Source of the DNA: JBGPHT01 sp041484525
GTDB lineage: Bacteria; Acidobacteriota; Terriglobia; Bryobacterales; Bryobacteraceae
Direction: 5' to 3'
DNA: 25,255 bases
Assembly: GCA_041484525.1 (NCBI GenBank)
Contig: JBGPHT010000108.1
Span: 1-25,255, forward strand
Shown here: positions 8,861 through 17,478 of the stretch, piece after piece
Numbering within the stretch: the first letter of the stretch is position 1
Layout: the number at the start of each line of letters is the position of its first letter
Program-made: the position numbers and the translations under genes
The notes under the pieces: model-generated
What the model saw: the letters and a program-made list of their open reading frames with translations, nothing else
The model's database searches: none
What the model was told of the DNA's origin: nothing

Positions 8861-9561
8861 TGGAGCAAATGTCAGCGGTGATGGCCGGCGCCCCCGCCCG
8901 CTACCAGTTCAAAGCGAGTCCGTACAGCAGCCACGCGCTGCTGCTGGCGGAGCTGCCTGCGCGCGGCGAAGGCGCGCGCGTTTTGGACGTCGGCTGCGGC
9001 TACGGCTACCTGGCGGAGAATCTCGCCGGCCGCGGTTTCGAGGCCACGGGCGTGGATCTCCCGGGGACGCCGCACTCGGCCGCGATCGAATTCGTGGCGG
9101 CCGATCTGGACGCCGGCCTGCCCCCCGTTGACGGCACCTTCGACTTCATTCTTTGCGCCGACATACTCGAGCATCTACGCGATCCGCTGGCGATGCTTGC
9201 GGATTGCCGCCGGCGCCTCTCGCCGGGAGGCGCACTGATCGCGTCGCTGCCCAACAGCGGCCATGCGTATTTTCGCTGGCAGATATTGATGGGCCGGTTT
9301 CCGCAGCACGAGAAAGGCTTGTTCGACCGCACCCATCTTCACTTCCATCCCTGGGACGGCTGGGTGGAACTGCTGGCGCGCGGCGGCTTCCGCATTGAGC
9401 GCGTGCGCTGTTCCGGCGTGCCGGTAGGGCTGGCCTTGCCGCGATGGGACGGCTCGCTGCCGGTGCGCGCGATGGAGCGGCTCTCGTTCGAAACGGCGCG
9501 CGCATGGAAGAAGCTCTTCGCCTACCAGTTCATCGTGCGTGCGCGGGCGGGCGGCGAATGA
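8860..9561 (+). CDS. Class I SAM-dependent methyltransferase
   Basis: The 233-residue product has the Rossmann methyltransferase core: motif I VLDVGCGYGYLAE (41-53), the acidic end of strand 2 (GVDLPG), FDFILCADILEHLRDP and LSPGGALIASLPNSGH. This fits the Methyltransf_11/23 type. The FDRTHLHF segment is typical of members found in polysaccharide gene clusters. There is no membrane helix or signal, so it should act in the cytoplasm. Substrate unknown; a nucleotide sugar, lipid-linked sugar or polyprenol intermediate is plausible from its place directly before the GT2 gene. The TAATG overlap with the upstream stop suggests coupled translation; ATG 8869, with GGAG just upstream, is an alternative start three codons later. 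Confidence 0.85.
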   Translation: MEQMSAVMAGAPARYQFKASPYSSHALLLAELPARGEGARVLDVGCGYGYLAENLAGRGFEATGVDLPGTPHSAAIEFVAADLDAGLPPVDGTFDFILCADILEHLRDPLAMLADCRRRLSPGGALIASLPNSGHAYFRWQILMGRFPQHEKGLFDRTHLHFHPWDGWVELLARGGFRIERVRCSGVPVGLALPRWDGSLPVRAMERLSFETARAWKKLFAYQFIVRARAGGE

Positions 9562-10355
9562 GTGAGAGCAAGCCGAAAGTGGTAGTGGTCATGCCGGCCT
9601 ACAATGCCGCCAAGACTCTCCACATGACGTATGCCGATCTGCCGCGCGAGATGGTCGACCTCGTGATCGTGGTGGACGACGGCAGTTCCGACGAGACCGC
9701 GAAGATCGTGCGCGATCTCGGCCTCGAGCTGTTTATCCACCACCGCAACTACGGCTACGGGGCCAACCAGAAGACCTGCTACCGGGAGGCGCTGCGGGCA
9801 GGCGCCGACATCGTCGTGATGGTGCATCCCGATTATCAATACGATCCCACCTTGCTGCCGGAGATCATCCGCCCCATCCAGGAGGGCCGCGCCGACGTGG
9901 TGCTGGGCTCGCGCCTGATGGGCGTGAACCCGATGAGCCAGGGCATGCCGTGGTGGAAGTATTACGCGAACCGGTTTCTCACTAAGATCGAGAACGCCGT
10001 GTTTCGGTTGGATCTGTCCGAATATCACACGGGCTATCGAGCTTTCCGCCGCTCGGTGCTCGAAGCCGCGAACCTCGAAATGGATTCCGACAAATTCATT
10101 TTCGACCAGGAGATTCTGGCGCAGATCGTGAGCCTGAAGATGCGGATCGAAGAGGTGCCGGTGCCGACCCGCTACTTCGCGCAGGCATCCTCGGCGTCCT
10201 TCCTGGCGAGCTGCCGGTACGGGCTCTCGATTCTGTGGCTGCTTACGCGCTACCTTTTACACCGCAGTGGCGTGATGCACCAGCGGCAGTTCGATAGTCT
10301 GGAGCGGCGCTACCACGGCGTCGCGGAAATCAAATCGACAGGCAAAGTGAATTGA
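9558..10355 (+). CDS. Family 2 glycosyltransferase, polyprenyl-phosphate-sugar synthase-like
   Basis: The 265-residue protein has the GT-A fold of the DPM/DPG-synthase-like GT2 group: VVVVMPAYNAAKTL (nucleotide-binding strand), IVVDDGSSDET (Asp40-Asp41), HHRNYGYGANQKTCYREAL, HPDYQYDP (90-97, at the usual metal-binding DAD position), GSRLMG, and HTGYRAFRR with a following acidic FIFDQEIL region. It lacks the two C-terminal membrane helices of some relatives, so it should be peripheral on the inner face. The expected reaction is transfer of a hexose from a nucleotide sugar to polyprenyl phosphate (family knowledge); donor and acceptor cannot be read from sequence. ATGA overlaps the methyltransferase stop. 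Its neighbours are GT-C-like proteins that would use such a lipid-linked sugar. Confidence 0.87.
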   Translation: MSESKPKVVVVMPAYNAAKTLHMTYADLPREMVDLVIVVDDGSSDETAKIVRDLGLELFIHHRNYGYGANQKTCYREALRAGADIVVMVHPDYQYDPTLLPEIIRPIQEGRADVVLGSRLMGVNPMSQGMPWWKYYANRFLTKIENAVFRLDLSEYHTGYRAFRRSVLEAANLEMDSDKFIFDQEILAQIVSLKMRIEEVPVPTRYFAQASSASFLASCRYGLSILWLLTRYLLHRSGVMHQRQFDSLERRYHGVAEIKSTGKVN

Positions 10356-12349
10356 AGTTCCCCGTCAAACTTTCCCATCGGAAGCAGATCCTGCTGGATT
10401 TCTTCCTGGTCTTTCTGTTCGCGGCGCTATTGATCCGCCCGTTCTTCAAGGCGAAGTACACGGACAAATGGGCGTCGATCGAGAGCACGTTCATCGCCGA
10501 CGCGCGCTTCTTGATCGACCATTGGCCCCACCCGCGATGGCAGCCCCTCTGGTACGGCGGAACGCGGTTCGACTATGTCTACCCGCCGGCGCTGCGCTAC
10601 GGGACGGCGGCGATTTCGAAGGTCACCGGTTTCTGGCCAGTGAAGGCCTACCACTTCTACACGTCGTTCTTTTACTGCGTGGGGATCGCGGGAGTGTACC
10701 TGCTGATTCGCGTCGGCACAAAATCGCGCGGCGCCGCGTGGCTGGGCGCCGTGGCGACGGCCACGATGTCGCCGTCGTTCCTGATCATGAAGCAATTCCG
10801 CTATGACGCCTGGAAGCTCCTTCCGCTGCGCCTTGGTGTCCTGGTGAAGTACGGGGAAGGGCCGCACATGACGGCCCTGGCGTTGATTCCGATCGCGCTG
10901 GCATTTACCTGGCTCGCGCTCGAACGGCGGCGGCCGGCGGCGGTGGCGCTGGCCGGCATCTTCTGCGCGGCCGTGGCGTCCAACAACTTTTACGGCGCGA
11001 CGGCGCTGGCGGTCCTCTATCCCATCCTGCTGTGGAGCTTTTGGATTACGCGCCAGGACAAGCAGATTCTCATTCCGGCGGCGGTGATCCCGGCCATCGC
11101 TTACGGCCTTACGGCGTTCTGGCTGGTGCCTTCCTATTTCAAGGTGACGGCCGAGAACATGAAGTTTGTTTCAGAGCACGGGACGACGTGGTCGATCTGG
11201 GTGGCCCTGGTGGTGGCGGTGGCCTTCGCGGTAGTGACCGACAAACTCGCGAAAGGTAAGCCGGAGCGGACCTGGGCGGTGTTTGCGATCGGCTGCGCGG
11301 TCTTCTTCTCGCTCAACGTGCTGGGCAACAACTTCTTCAATTTCCGGATCTCGGGCGAGCCGCTGCGGCTGGTGCCGGAGCTCGACATGATCTACATCAT
11401 GGGCGCGGTAACGTTTCTGGCGTGGCTCTGGGAGCGGCCGGGACGCGCGCCGAGGGTCGTTGCCGTAGTAGTGGTGGTGCTGGCGCTCTACACGACGAAG
11501 GGCTACATCCGGCACGCATGGCACATGTTTCCGCTCTGGCCGGACTATCAAAGCCGAGTCGAGTACAAGATCACGGACTGGCTCTATAAGAACATGCCGG
11601 ATGCGCGCGCGTATCCGACGGGCTCGGTGCGGTTCTGGTTCGACACCTGGCATGATCTGGCGCAGCTCGGCGGCGGTTCCGAGCAGGGGCTGCTGAACCA
11701 GCTCGTCCAACCCGCGCAATGGGAAACCAACCTGGGGCCGGCTCCGGAGCCTTCCGTCCTGTGGCTGCAGTGCATGGGCGTGGACTCCGCGTATGTTGCC
11801 GACAAGCGCTCGCAGGAAGTCTTCAAGGATTTCCAATACCCGCAGAAGTTCGCCGGCGTGCTGCCGGTGATCTATGACGACCACGAAGGGAACACCATCT
11901 ACAAAGTTCCGCGGCGTTATCCGGCGCGCGCGCGAATCGTGGAAACAGCACGGCTGAACGCCCTGAAGCCGCCACAGTTCAACGATGACGTGGAGAACTT
12001 GCGGGCCTACTCGGACACAATCGAGAAGGGTCCGGATTCTCCGCCGACGCTGACGCGCGAAGGAACGGATGCGATGGTGGTGCGGGCGAAGGTTGGTCCG
12101 GGCCAGTCGATCGTGGTGCAGGAAACTTACGATCCCGTGTGGCAGGCGTGGTCGGGCGATCAGCGTCTTACCGTCCGCAAGGACGCGATGGGTTTCATGG
12201 CGATCGACGCGCCGCCCGGCGATCGAACCATCCATCTGAATTTCCCGACGCCGTTCGAGAATCGCGTGGGGCAGGGGCTGACGGCGGTCACTGCGTTAGT
12301 GGTGCTGGCGTTGCTCGTAGCTGGTCTACGCAAGGAACAAGCCGCGTGA
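10352..12349 (+). CDS. Polytopic membrane protein B, PTPS-related / GT-C-like
   Basis: This second paralogue is again 665 residues. The TTG start at 10352 overlaps the GT2 stop (TTGA). The N-terminal helix (about 12-31) leads to an outer loop with SIE (Glu44) and RWQPLWYGGTRFDYVYPP, the most typical PTPS-related signature of the three. Many helices follow, with YGEGPH at residues 167-172, and then a soluble C-terminal domain containing SRVEYKITDWLYKNMP, GGGSEQG and EGNTIYKVPRR. The chain ends with one hydrophobic helix (LTAVTALVVLALLVAGL). The large C-terminal region is probably outside the membrane. Function as a glycosyltransferase is inferred from the GT2 neighbour and topology, and no enzyme activity is known to me for this family. 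Confidence 0.72.
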   Translation: MKFPVKLSHRKQILLDFFLVFLFAALLIRPFFKAKYTDKWASIESTFIADARFLIDHWPHPRWQPLWYGGTRFDYVYPPALRYGTAAISKVTGFWPVKAYHFYTSFFYCVGIAGVYLLIRVGTKSRGAAWLGAVATATMSPSFLIMKQFRYDAWKLLPLRLGVLVKYGEGPHMTALALIPIALAFTWLALERRRPAAVALAGIFCAAVASNNFYGATALAVLYPILLWSFWITRQDKQILIPAAVIPAIAYGLTAFWLVPSYFKVTAENMKFVSEHGTTWSIWVALVVAVAFAVVTDKLAKGKPERTWAVFAIGCAVFFSLNVLGNNFFNFRISGEPLRLVPELDMIYIMGAVTFLAWLWERPGRAPRVVAVVVVVLALYTTKGYIRHAWHMFPLWPDYQSRVEYKITDWLYKNMPDARAYPTGSVRFWFDTWHDLAQLGGGSEQGLLNQLVQPAQWETNLGPAPEPSVLWLQCMGVDSAYVADKRSQEVFKDFQYPQKFAGVLPVIYDDHEGNTIYKVPRRYPARARIVETARLNALKPPQFNDDVENLRAYSDTIEKGPDSPPTLTREGTDAMVVRAKVGPGQSIVVQETYDPVWQAWSGDQRLTVRKDAMGFMAIDAPPGDRTIHLNFPTPFENRVGQGLTAVTALVVLALLVAGLRKEQAA

Positions 12350-14343
12350 CACGGGTGATTCGGTTGCTGCCGGCTGTGCTGGTGCTGGCTGTCAATGTGT
12401 GGTTGAACGCGCCGCTGTTCATGCCTGGCGAACTGCCGTTCCGCGGGTCGATTGAAGGCGGCTACGCGGGGATGGCGCGGTTCGTCTCCGAGCATCCCAA
12501 CCCCTGGGGCTGGAATCCGCTGCAATACTGCGGCGTGCCGACGCAGTTCATGTACCTGCCCGGTCTACCGTATGCGACGGCGGCGATGGCGTGGCTGCTG
12601 CCGCGCGTCGAGCCCGACTATGTGTACCGGCTGATCGTGGCGGTGATGTCTTGCCTGGGCCCGGCGTTCGTGTACTTCTTCGCGCTGCATTTTACGGGGA
12701 GCCGGTTGTGGTCGCTCGCGGCGGCGCTGGCGTACTCGCTGTTCTCACCGTCGTACGGACTCTTTCCCGCGGTGGAAAAGGACCGCGGGATCGTGCAACT
12801 TCCGTGGCGCATGCAGGTGCTGGCGAAGTACGGGGAGGGGCCGCACAATACGGGTCTGGCGCTGCTGCCGCTGGCCCTGTGGGCGGTGTGGCGGGCCGGA
12901 GCGAAGGGGGGCTATGCGAAAATCTTCGCCGCCGCGCTGGTGCTGGCCGCGATCGCGCTCACCAACTGGGTTGCGTCCCTGTCGCTTGCGATTTCGTGTC
13001 TGCTGCTCGCCATCGCTGCCGTGGGACTGCGCTGGTTCCGCTTGCGGCCGGTGATAACGGCGGCCGCGCTCGGGTACGCGCTGGCCTGCTTCTGGCTGAC
13101 CCCGAGTTTCATCCGGACCATCGTATTCAACTGGCCCGTGGATTCTTTCGGCTACCACTTCCGCAGCCCACAGGCGTGGCTGCTGGCAGGTCTCGTGGCG
13201 GGCGTGCTGCTGCTGCGGCTGGCGTTTTATTGGGCGCGCGGATCTTTCTATTTCTGCCTGGTTACGCTGGGCGCGTTCGCGTTCGGCTGGATTGCCACGG
13301 CGTTTTACTTGTTTGGATATGACACGATTCCGGAGTCGCGCCGCTACGCACTCGAGTTCGAACTGTTCCTGATCCTCGCGGTAGTGGAAGCGATACGGCT
13401 GACGATGCGGAGCTCCAACCAGACCATACGTATGTGCGCCATCGGAACAGCCGCCGTCATGTTGCTGGCAGGCACGCCGCAGCTCTGGGCGTACGGGACG
13501 CAAGGTTGGGCGCGCTGGCAGCCATCCCCGCGGCAGACGACGGTGGAGTATCGAGTAGCGCGTTGGCTGCAGGACCACCGCGTTCTAGGGCGTGTGTTTG
13601 CGTCAGGCGGGCTGCGGTTCCGGCTGAACTCGTGGACGGAGATTCCGCAGGTGGGCGGCGGGTTCGAAACCGGCCTGACCAATCGCATGCCCGTCGACCT
13701 GGCCTATCACATCCGGACCGGAAGGGATTTGCGGGAAGGCCGCGAGGCCGCCGACACGGTCCTCGAGTTGAAGGCGTTGGGTGCGGAATACGTGGTGGTC
13801 CACGGCCTGAAGTCGAAGGAGTATTATCGCGACTACATACACCCCGAGCGGCTGGCGGGCGCGCTTCCCGTCGTCTATCACGAGGATAACGACACGATCT
13901 ACCGTTTGCCGGCGCGGCCGCTGGTGCACCTCACAACACCCGCGGAACTGCCCGGCAAAGACGCACCGACGCGGCCATGGGTGCTTGAGCCGTATGTCGC
14001 CGCGATCGAAGATCCAGCCCGGCCCGTGCTCCGTACACAATGGGCGGGCACCAGCACCCTGACCGTGGATGGCCCCGTGCCGGAAGGGCGGCTCATCGCG
14101 GTGCAGGTGAACGCCGACCCCGGCTGGCGCGCGATGCAGGACGGCCGCGCCATCGCCATCGACCGGGACAATCTAGGATTCATGGTGCTGCATGCGGCGG
14201 CTGCCCCCGCGGCGCACATCGAGCTGCAGTATCGCGGGACGGCCGAGCAGCGTATCATGGCTGTCTTGAGCGCGATGGCGTGGGTGGCGGCGATTGTGGG
14301 ATTGCTATGGCGAAAGCGTTTGGGTTTAACGAAGACGAGTTGA
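12346..14343 (+). CDS. Polytopic membrane protein C, PTPS-related / GT-C-like
   Basis: This third paralogue is directly downstream of B. The GTG start at 12346 overlaps B's stop (GTGA) and gives 665 residues, the same length as A and B. It has an N-terminal helix, an outer loop with SIE (Glu37) and WGWNPLQYCGVPTQFMYLP, helices with FSPSYGLFPAVEKDRG and YGEGPH (162-167), then TTVEYRVARWL, GGGFETG and DNDTIYRLPAR in the soluble C-terminal half, and a last helix. In-frame sequence continues upstream of 12346 but lies inside gene B and is not family-like. B and C are adjacent, so one may be a tandem duplicate, yet they are clearly divergent. Role as for A and B, inferred. Confidence 0.72.
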   Translation: MTRVIRLLPAVLVLAVNVWLNAPLFMPGELPFRGSIEGGYAGMARFVSEHPNPWGWNPLQYCGVPTQFMYLPGLPYATAAMAWLLPRVEPDYVYRLIVAVMSCLGPAFVYFFALHFTGSRLWSLAAALAYSLFSPSYGLFPAVEKDRGIVQLPWRMQVLAKYGEGPHNTGLALLPLALWAVWRAGAKGGYAKIFAAALVLAAIALTNWVASLSLAISCLLLAIAAVGLRWFRLRPVITAAALGYALACFWLTPSFIRTIVFNWPVDSFGYHFRSPQAWLLAGLVAGVLLLRLAFYWARGSFYFCLVTLGAFAFGWIATAFYLFGYDTIPESRRYALEFELFLILAVVEAIRLTMRSSNQTIRMCAIGTAAVMLLAGTPQLWAYGTQGWARWQPSPRQTTVEYRVARWLQDHRVLGRVFASGGLRFRLNSWTEIPQVGGGFETGLTNRMPVDLAYHIRTGRDLREGREAADTVLELKALGAEYVVVHGLKSKEYYRDYIHPERLAGALPVVYHEDNDTIYRLPARPLVHLTTPAELPGKDAPTRPWVLEPYVAAIEDPARPVLRTQWAGTSTLTVDGPVPEGRLIAVQVNADPGWRAMQDGRAIAIDRDNLGFMVLHAAAAPAAHIELQYRGTAEQRIMAVLSAMAWVAAIVGLLWRKRLGLTKTS

Positions 14344-14507
14344 AGTTGCTGCTGGTGGCGGTGCGGCATATGCGCCGAACCTTCGTGGTGGGACGGCGCA
14401 CCGACCCTGCGCTCGAAGCCTATGCGCAGTTCTACGACGCGCTGTTCGAGAAGTTGAAGGACATGGTGGGACCGCTCCCGGAACAGATAGAGGATGTGCT
14501 GGAATGA
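14307..14507 (+). CDS. Small 66-residue protein of unknown function
   Basis: The product is Lys/Leu/Glu-rich and predicted almost wholly helical (FNEDELKLLLVAVRHMRR, then DPALEAYAQFYDALFEKLKDM). There is no signal or membrane segment. I do not recognise the family. It overlaps the end of membrane protein C by 37 nt and its stop overlaps the peptidase start (ATGA), so translation is probably coupled. Three in-frame ATGs (14307, 14370, 14463) exist; 14307 keeps the longest helical product. Confidence 0.55.
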   Translation: MAKAFGFNEDELKLLLVAVRHMRRTFVVGRRTDPALEAYAQFYDALFEKLKDMVGPLPEQIEDVLE

Positions 14508-16423
14508 CAGCCCGTACAGCAATACTGATTGCCTTTCTCACGCGAGCCACGGCGGCACAGGTGGTGCCCGTCGAGCCCGCGCTCAACGCGATCGCCGGAA
14601 CGAAATGGTATCAGCAGGCGGTAGTCGCGCCCGACGGATCCCGCGTGGCAATCGTCGAAGTGACCGGGCCGGGGAAGTCCGAGATCTCGATCGAGGGAGC
14701 GCGCCTCGGCTCCGGTGAAGCCGTGGCATGGTCTCCCGATTCGAAGCAGATCGCGTTCCTCTCGGAGCGCGAGAAGAGCGGCCAGCTTCAGCTCTATGTG
14801 GCGCCCGTGGCGGGCGGCACTGCGCGCCAGCTCACCCACCTCACCGGTCTCCTGGCCGAACCGCGCTGGTCGCCCGACGGCAAGCGCATCGCTATCCTCT
14901 TCACCGAAAACCTGCCGCAGAGCGCGGGCCCGCTCGATCCGGTGCCGCGCGTCTCGGGCGTCGTGGAGTCGAAGATCTACGAGCAGCGCATTGGTACCGT
15001 CGATGCCACGAGCGGCGCCCTGAAGCAGATCTCGCCGGCCGACCTCTACGTCTACGAGTACGACTGGTCGCCGGACAGTGGCAGCTTCGCGGCCACGGCC
15101 GCGCACGGGGCGGGCGACGACAACTGGTGGATCGCGCAGCTTTTCACCATCCCCGCGGACGGTGGCGCGGCGCGCTCCGTGTACAAGCCGCCGGTGCAGC
15201 GCCAGATCGCCGTGCCGCGGTGGTCGCCCGACGGACGGTCCATCTTGTTCATCGGTGGGATCATGAGCGACGAGGGCTCAACCGGCGGCGACATCTTTCA
15301 GGTGGCGGCCGCGGGCGGCGACGCGCGCAACCTGACGCCGGGTATGGCGTCGTCGGCGAGCAACCTGGCGTGGCCGAAGAAATCTGCGCGTATCTACTTC
15401 ACGGAGCATTACGACGGCGGCAGCGCGATCTCCGAACTCGACCCCGCGACCGGCCGCACCGAGCGCCTCTGGCAAGGCGACGAGAGCATCAATCCGCCGT
15501 TCGAAGATAGCGGCATCTCGATTTCCGACGACGGCAAGATGACGGCGCTGATCCGCCACTCCTGGAAAAATCCGCCAGAGGTCTGGCGCGGACCGATCGG
15601 CAACTGGGCGCAGATCACGCAGACTAACAGCCGGGTCCGGCCGCCGTGGGGCGAAGCCAAGAGCCTGCACTGGACGAGCGGAGGCTTCCGCGTTCAAGGA
15701 TGGCTGCTCTACCCGCGCGAGTACGATGCCGCCAAGCGGTACCCCATGGTGGTGGCGGTGCATGGCGGGCCGGCGTCGAGCCTGAAGCCGGCGTGGCCGC
15801 GTCCCGGATTCAATCCGGCGCTGCTTTCTCAGCAGGGCTATTTCGTGTTCCTGCCGAATCCGCGCGGCAGCTACGGACAAGGCGAGCGATACACGCTGGC
15901 GAACGTGAAGGATTTCGGTGGAGGCGACCTGCGCGATATTCTGGCGGGCGTCGACGAAGTGCTCAAGTCAGCGCCGGTGGACGCGAAGCGCGTCGGCATC
16001 ACCGGGTGGAGCTATGGCGGCTTCATGACGATGTTCGCCGTAACGCAGACGGACCGGTTCCGTGCGGCTGTGGCGGGCGCGGGCATTGCGAACTGGAAGA
16101 GCTACTATGGCCAGAACGCCATCGACCAATGGATGATTCCGTATTTCGGCGCGTCCGTGTATGACGATCCGGCGGTGTATGCGAAGATGTCGGCGATCGA
16201 TTTCATCAAGCACGTGAAGACGCCGACGCTGGTGGTGGTGGGCGATAGCGATGGCGAATGTCCGCCCGCGCAATCCTTCGAATTCTGGCATGCGCTGAAG
16301 ACTCTGGGGGTGAAGACGCAGCTCGTGGTGTACGCGAACGAGGGCCACCGCTTCCGCGAGCCCGAGCATCAGCGCGACGTACTGGTGCGGACGATCGAGT
16401 GGTTCAACGAGAATCTGAAATAG
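14504..16423 (+). CDS. Exported S9-family (prolyl oligopeptidase-type) peptidase
   Basis: A signal peptide (cleavage near residue 18, after TAA) is followed by a beta-propeller of WD/PD40-like repeats (WSPDSKQIAFLS, RWSPDGKRIAIL, DWSPDSGSFAAT, RWSPDGRSILFI) and an alpha/beta-hydrolase domain from about residue 385. The catalytic triad is visible: Ser503 in GWSYGG, Asp583 in GDSDGECP and His615 in NEGHRF. HGGPAS and PNPRGSYGQG (oxyanion-hole region) are intact. The length of 639 residues is normal for dipeptidyl- or acylaminoacyl-peptidase-like S9 enzymes. It should trim peptides in the periplasm; substrate unknown. It is last in the operon and its end overlaps the convergent ArsR gene by 20 nt. 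Confidence 0.9.
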   Translation: MTARTAILIAFLTRATAAQVVPVEPALNAIAGTKWYQQAVVAPDGSRVAIVEVTGPGKSEISIEGARLGSGEAVAWSPDSKQIAFLSEREKSGQLQLYVAPVAGGTARQLTHLTGLLAEPRWSPDGKRIAILFTENLPQSAGPLDPVPRVSGVVESKIYEQRIGTVDATSGALKQISPADLYVYEYDWSPDSGSFAATAAHGAGDDNWWIAQLFTIPADGGAARSVYKPPVQRQIAVPRWSPDGRSILFIGGIMSDEGSTGGDIFQVAAAGGDARNLTPGMASSASNLAWPKKSARIYFTEHYDGGSAISELDPATGRTERLWQGDESINPPFEDSGISISDDGKMTALIRHSWKNPPEVWRGPIGNWAQITQTNSRVRPPWGEAKSLHWTSGGFRVQGWLLYPREYDAAKRYPMVVAVHGGPASSLKPAWPRPGFNPALLSQQGYFVFLPNPRGSYGQGERYTLANVKDFGGGDLRDILAGVDEVLKSAPVDAKRVGITGWSYGGFMTMFAVTQTDRFRAAVAGAGIANWKSYYGQNAIDQWMIPYFGASVYDDPAVYAKMSAIDFIKHVKTPTLVVVGDSDGECPPAQSFEFWHALKTLGVKTQLVVYANEGHRFREPEHQRDVLVRTIEWFNENLK

Positions 16424-17096
16424 TGAGGCCGAATCGAGTCAGCATTTCGCGCCGCCCAAGACCAGTGACGCCTAGCGCCCGGCTGTCGAGATCCTGAATC
16501 ACCCATTTTCTTTTCAGCGCGACTCTCAGGAGGGCTGCCCCCAACGCTCCGCCGACATGCGGCCGCCGCTCGCTCCAATCCAGGCAGGCGCACGCGAACC
16601 GGCGCCGCAGCGTCCGGGTTGCTTCGATGTCAATGCCAAGAGCCTCGAACGCCTTCGTTCCATTTTGTGTGAGGTCGTAACCGGCTGACAGCCATCTCAG
16701 TGCCTGGAAGCGGTCGTGGAGTGCGATGCCCACGGTGCCGGCGATGTGGTCGTAGCAAGTCCGTGCGGCGCGCAGACGGTTCGGCGTGTTGGGCACGAAC
16801 TTGCTGCGAGAGCCGCCCGCGAGTACGCTCAGCCCTTCAAGCGCACTGGCGACGTCGGGCCCCTCGAGACTGTAGTAGCGATGCTTCCCCTGGACGAGTA
16901 CCTTGACCAGGTGCTCGGTCTTCAGCCGATTCAGGTGAACACTCGCGGTTGACGGACTCACCTCAGCCACGATTGCCAGCTCGGTGCTGGTGCGGGCGTG
17001 GCCATCCATAAGGCAGTAGAGCATGCGCGCTCGTGCCGGCTCGCCGATTGCCGCCGCGATTCTCGAGACAGCGATGTCAGTTTCATGGACATCCAT
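16404..17096 (-). CDS. ArsR-family winged-helix transcriptional regulator
   Basis: Residues about 10-80 form an ArsR-type winged helix: IAAAIGEPARARMLYCLMDG, STELAIVAEVSPSTASVHLNRL (recognition helix) and the wing VLVQGKHRYYSL. The extra C-terminal region (about 100-230) is a less-known extension of larger ArsR members, and carries Cys and His residues (CYDH, CACLDW) that could sense a ligand or metal; no classical CxC arsenic site is seen. It is divergent from the NIPSNAP gene with a 67-nt gap, the usual arrangement for a repressor controlling its neighbours and itself. The effector is unknown. Its 3' end overlaps the S9 gene end on the other strand. Confidence 0.87.
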   Translation of the reverse strand: MDVHETDIAVSRIAAAIGEPARARMLYCLMDGHARTSTELAIVAEVSPSTASVHLNRLKTEHLVKVLVQGKHRYYSLEGPDVASALEGLSVLAGGSRSKFVPNTPNRLRAARTCYDHIAGTVGIALHDRFQALRWLSAGYDLTQNGTKAFEALGIDIEATRTLRRRFACACLDWSERRPHVGGALGAALLRVALKRKWVIQDLDSRALGVTGLGRREMLTRFGLTISDSR

Positions 17097-17124
17097 AGTT
17101 TGATGCTAGACGAAGTGTTCCTGT

Positions 17125-17153
17125 CAGGCAACTGGCATACTGCTGAATGCCTG
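17125..17153. promoter_or_regulatory. Candidate ArsR operator in the divergent gap
   Basis: CAGGCA (17125-17130) and TGCCTG (17148-17153) are inverted copies 17 nt apart, and GGCAT (17134-17138) with ATGCC (17147-17151) form a second, overlapping pair. They lie in the only gap between the regulator and the NIPSNAP start. The role is inferred from position. Confidence 0.35.
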
Positions 17154-17163
17154 GGGGGCACCC

Positions 17164-17478
17164 ATGACAATCGCCTGCGTCATTCGCTACGAGATCGATC
17201 CGTTTCAGCGAGACGCGTTCAAGAAGTACGCCGAGAATTGGGGCCGCATTATTCCCCGATGCGGCGGCCGTTTGGTCGGGTATTTTCTTCCGTATGAAGG
17301 CACCAATAATGTAGCCTGGGGTTTGATCGCATTCGATAGTCTCGCCGCTTATGAGACCTACCGGACGCGCTTGAAGTCAGATCCGGAAGCACGCGAGAAT
17401 TTCACCATGGCACAGACCAAGCGGCTGATTCTGCGCGAAGAGCGAAACTTCGTGGAAGCGGTCGATGACGCAAGCTGA
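17164..17478 (+). CDS. NIPSNAP-family protein
   Basis: This 104-residue single-domain protein has a ferredoxin-like alpha/beta barrel pattern typical of NIPSNAP: VIRYEIDPFQRDAFKKYAENW, GGRLVGYFLPYEGTNNVAWGLIAFDSLAAYETYR and a closing strand RLILREERNF. The molecular function of bacterial members is not established. A GGGG run about 5 nt before the ATG serves as Shine-Dalgarno. It overlaps the following PEP-mutase-like gene by 14 nt, and is divergent from the ArsR gene. The ArsR/NIPSNAP/PEP-mutase trio is a recurring arrangement in bacterial genomes as far as I know, which supports a shared pathway. Confidence 0.85.
   Translation: MTIACVIRYEIDPFQRDAFKKYAENWGRIIPRCGGRLVGYFLPYEGTNNVAWGLIAFDSLAAYETYRTRLKSDPEARENFTMAQTKRLILREERNFVEAVDDAS

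Noticed and set aside
8853..8862. TATAAT directly before the methyltransferase start
   Set aside because: It lies across the stop of gene A and the ATG itself, no -35 is seen, and the genes are coupled by overlap; chance match is likelier.
11171..12235. Minus-strand open frame of 354 codons opposite membrane protein B
   Set aside because: Arg/His-rich shadow without motifs; the plus strand encodes a recognisable membrane protein.
12745..13578. Minus-strand open frame of 277 codons opposite membrane protein C
   Set aside because: Gln/Arg-rich shadow, no start signal, no domain.
6863..14343. 6-pyruvoyl-tetrahydropterin synthase activity for the three membrane proteins
   Set aside because: The database-style name is historical; these are polytopic membrane proteins without the soluble enzyme's motifs.
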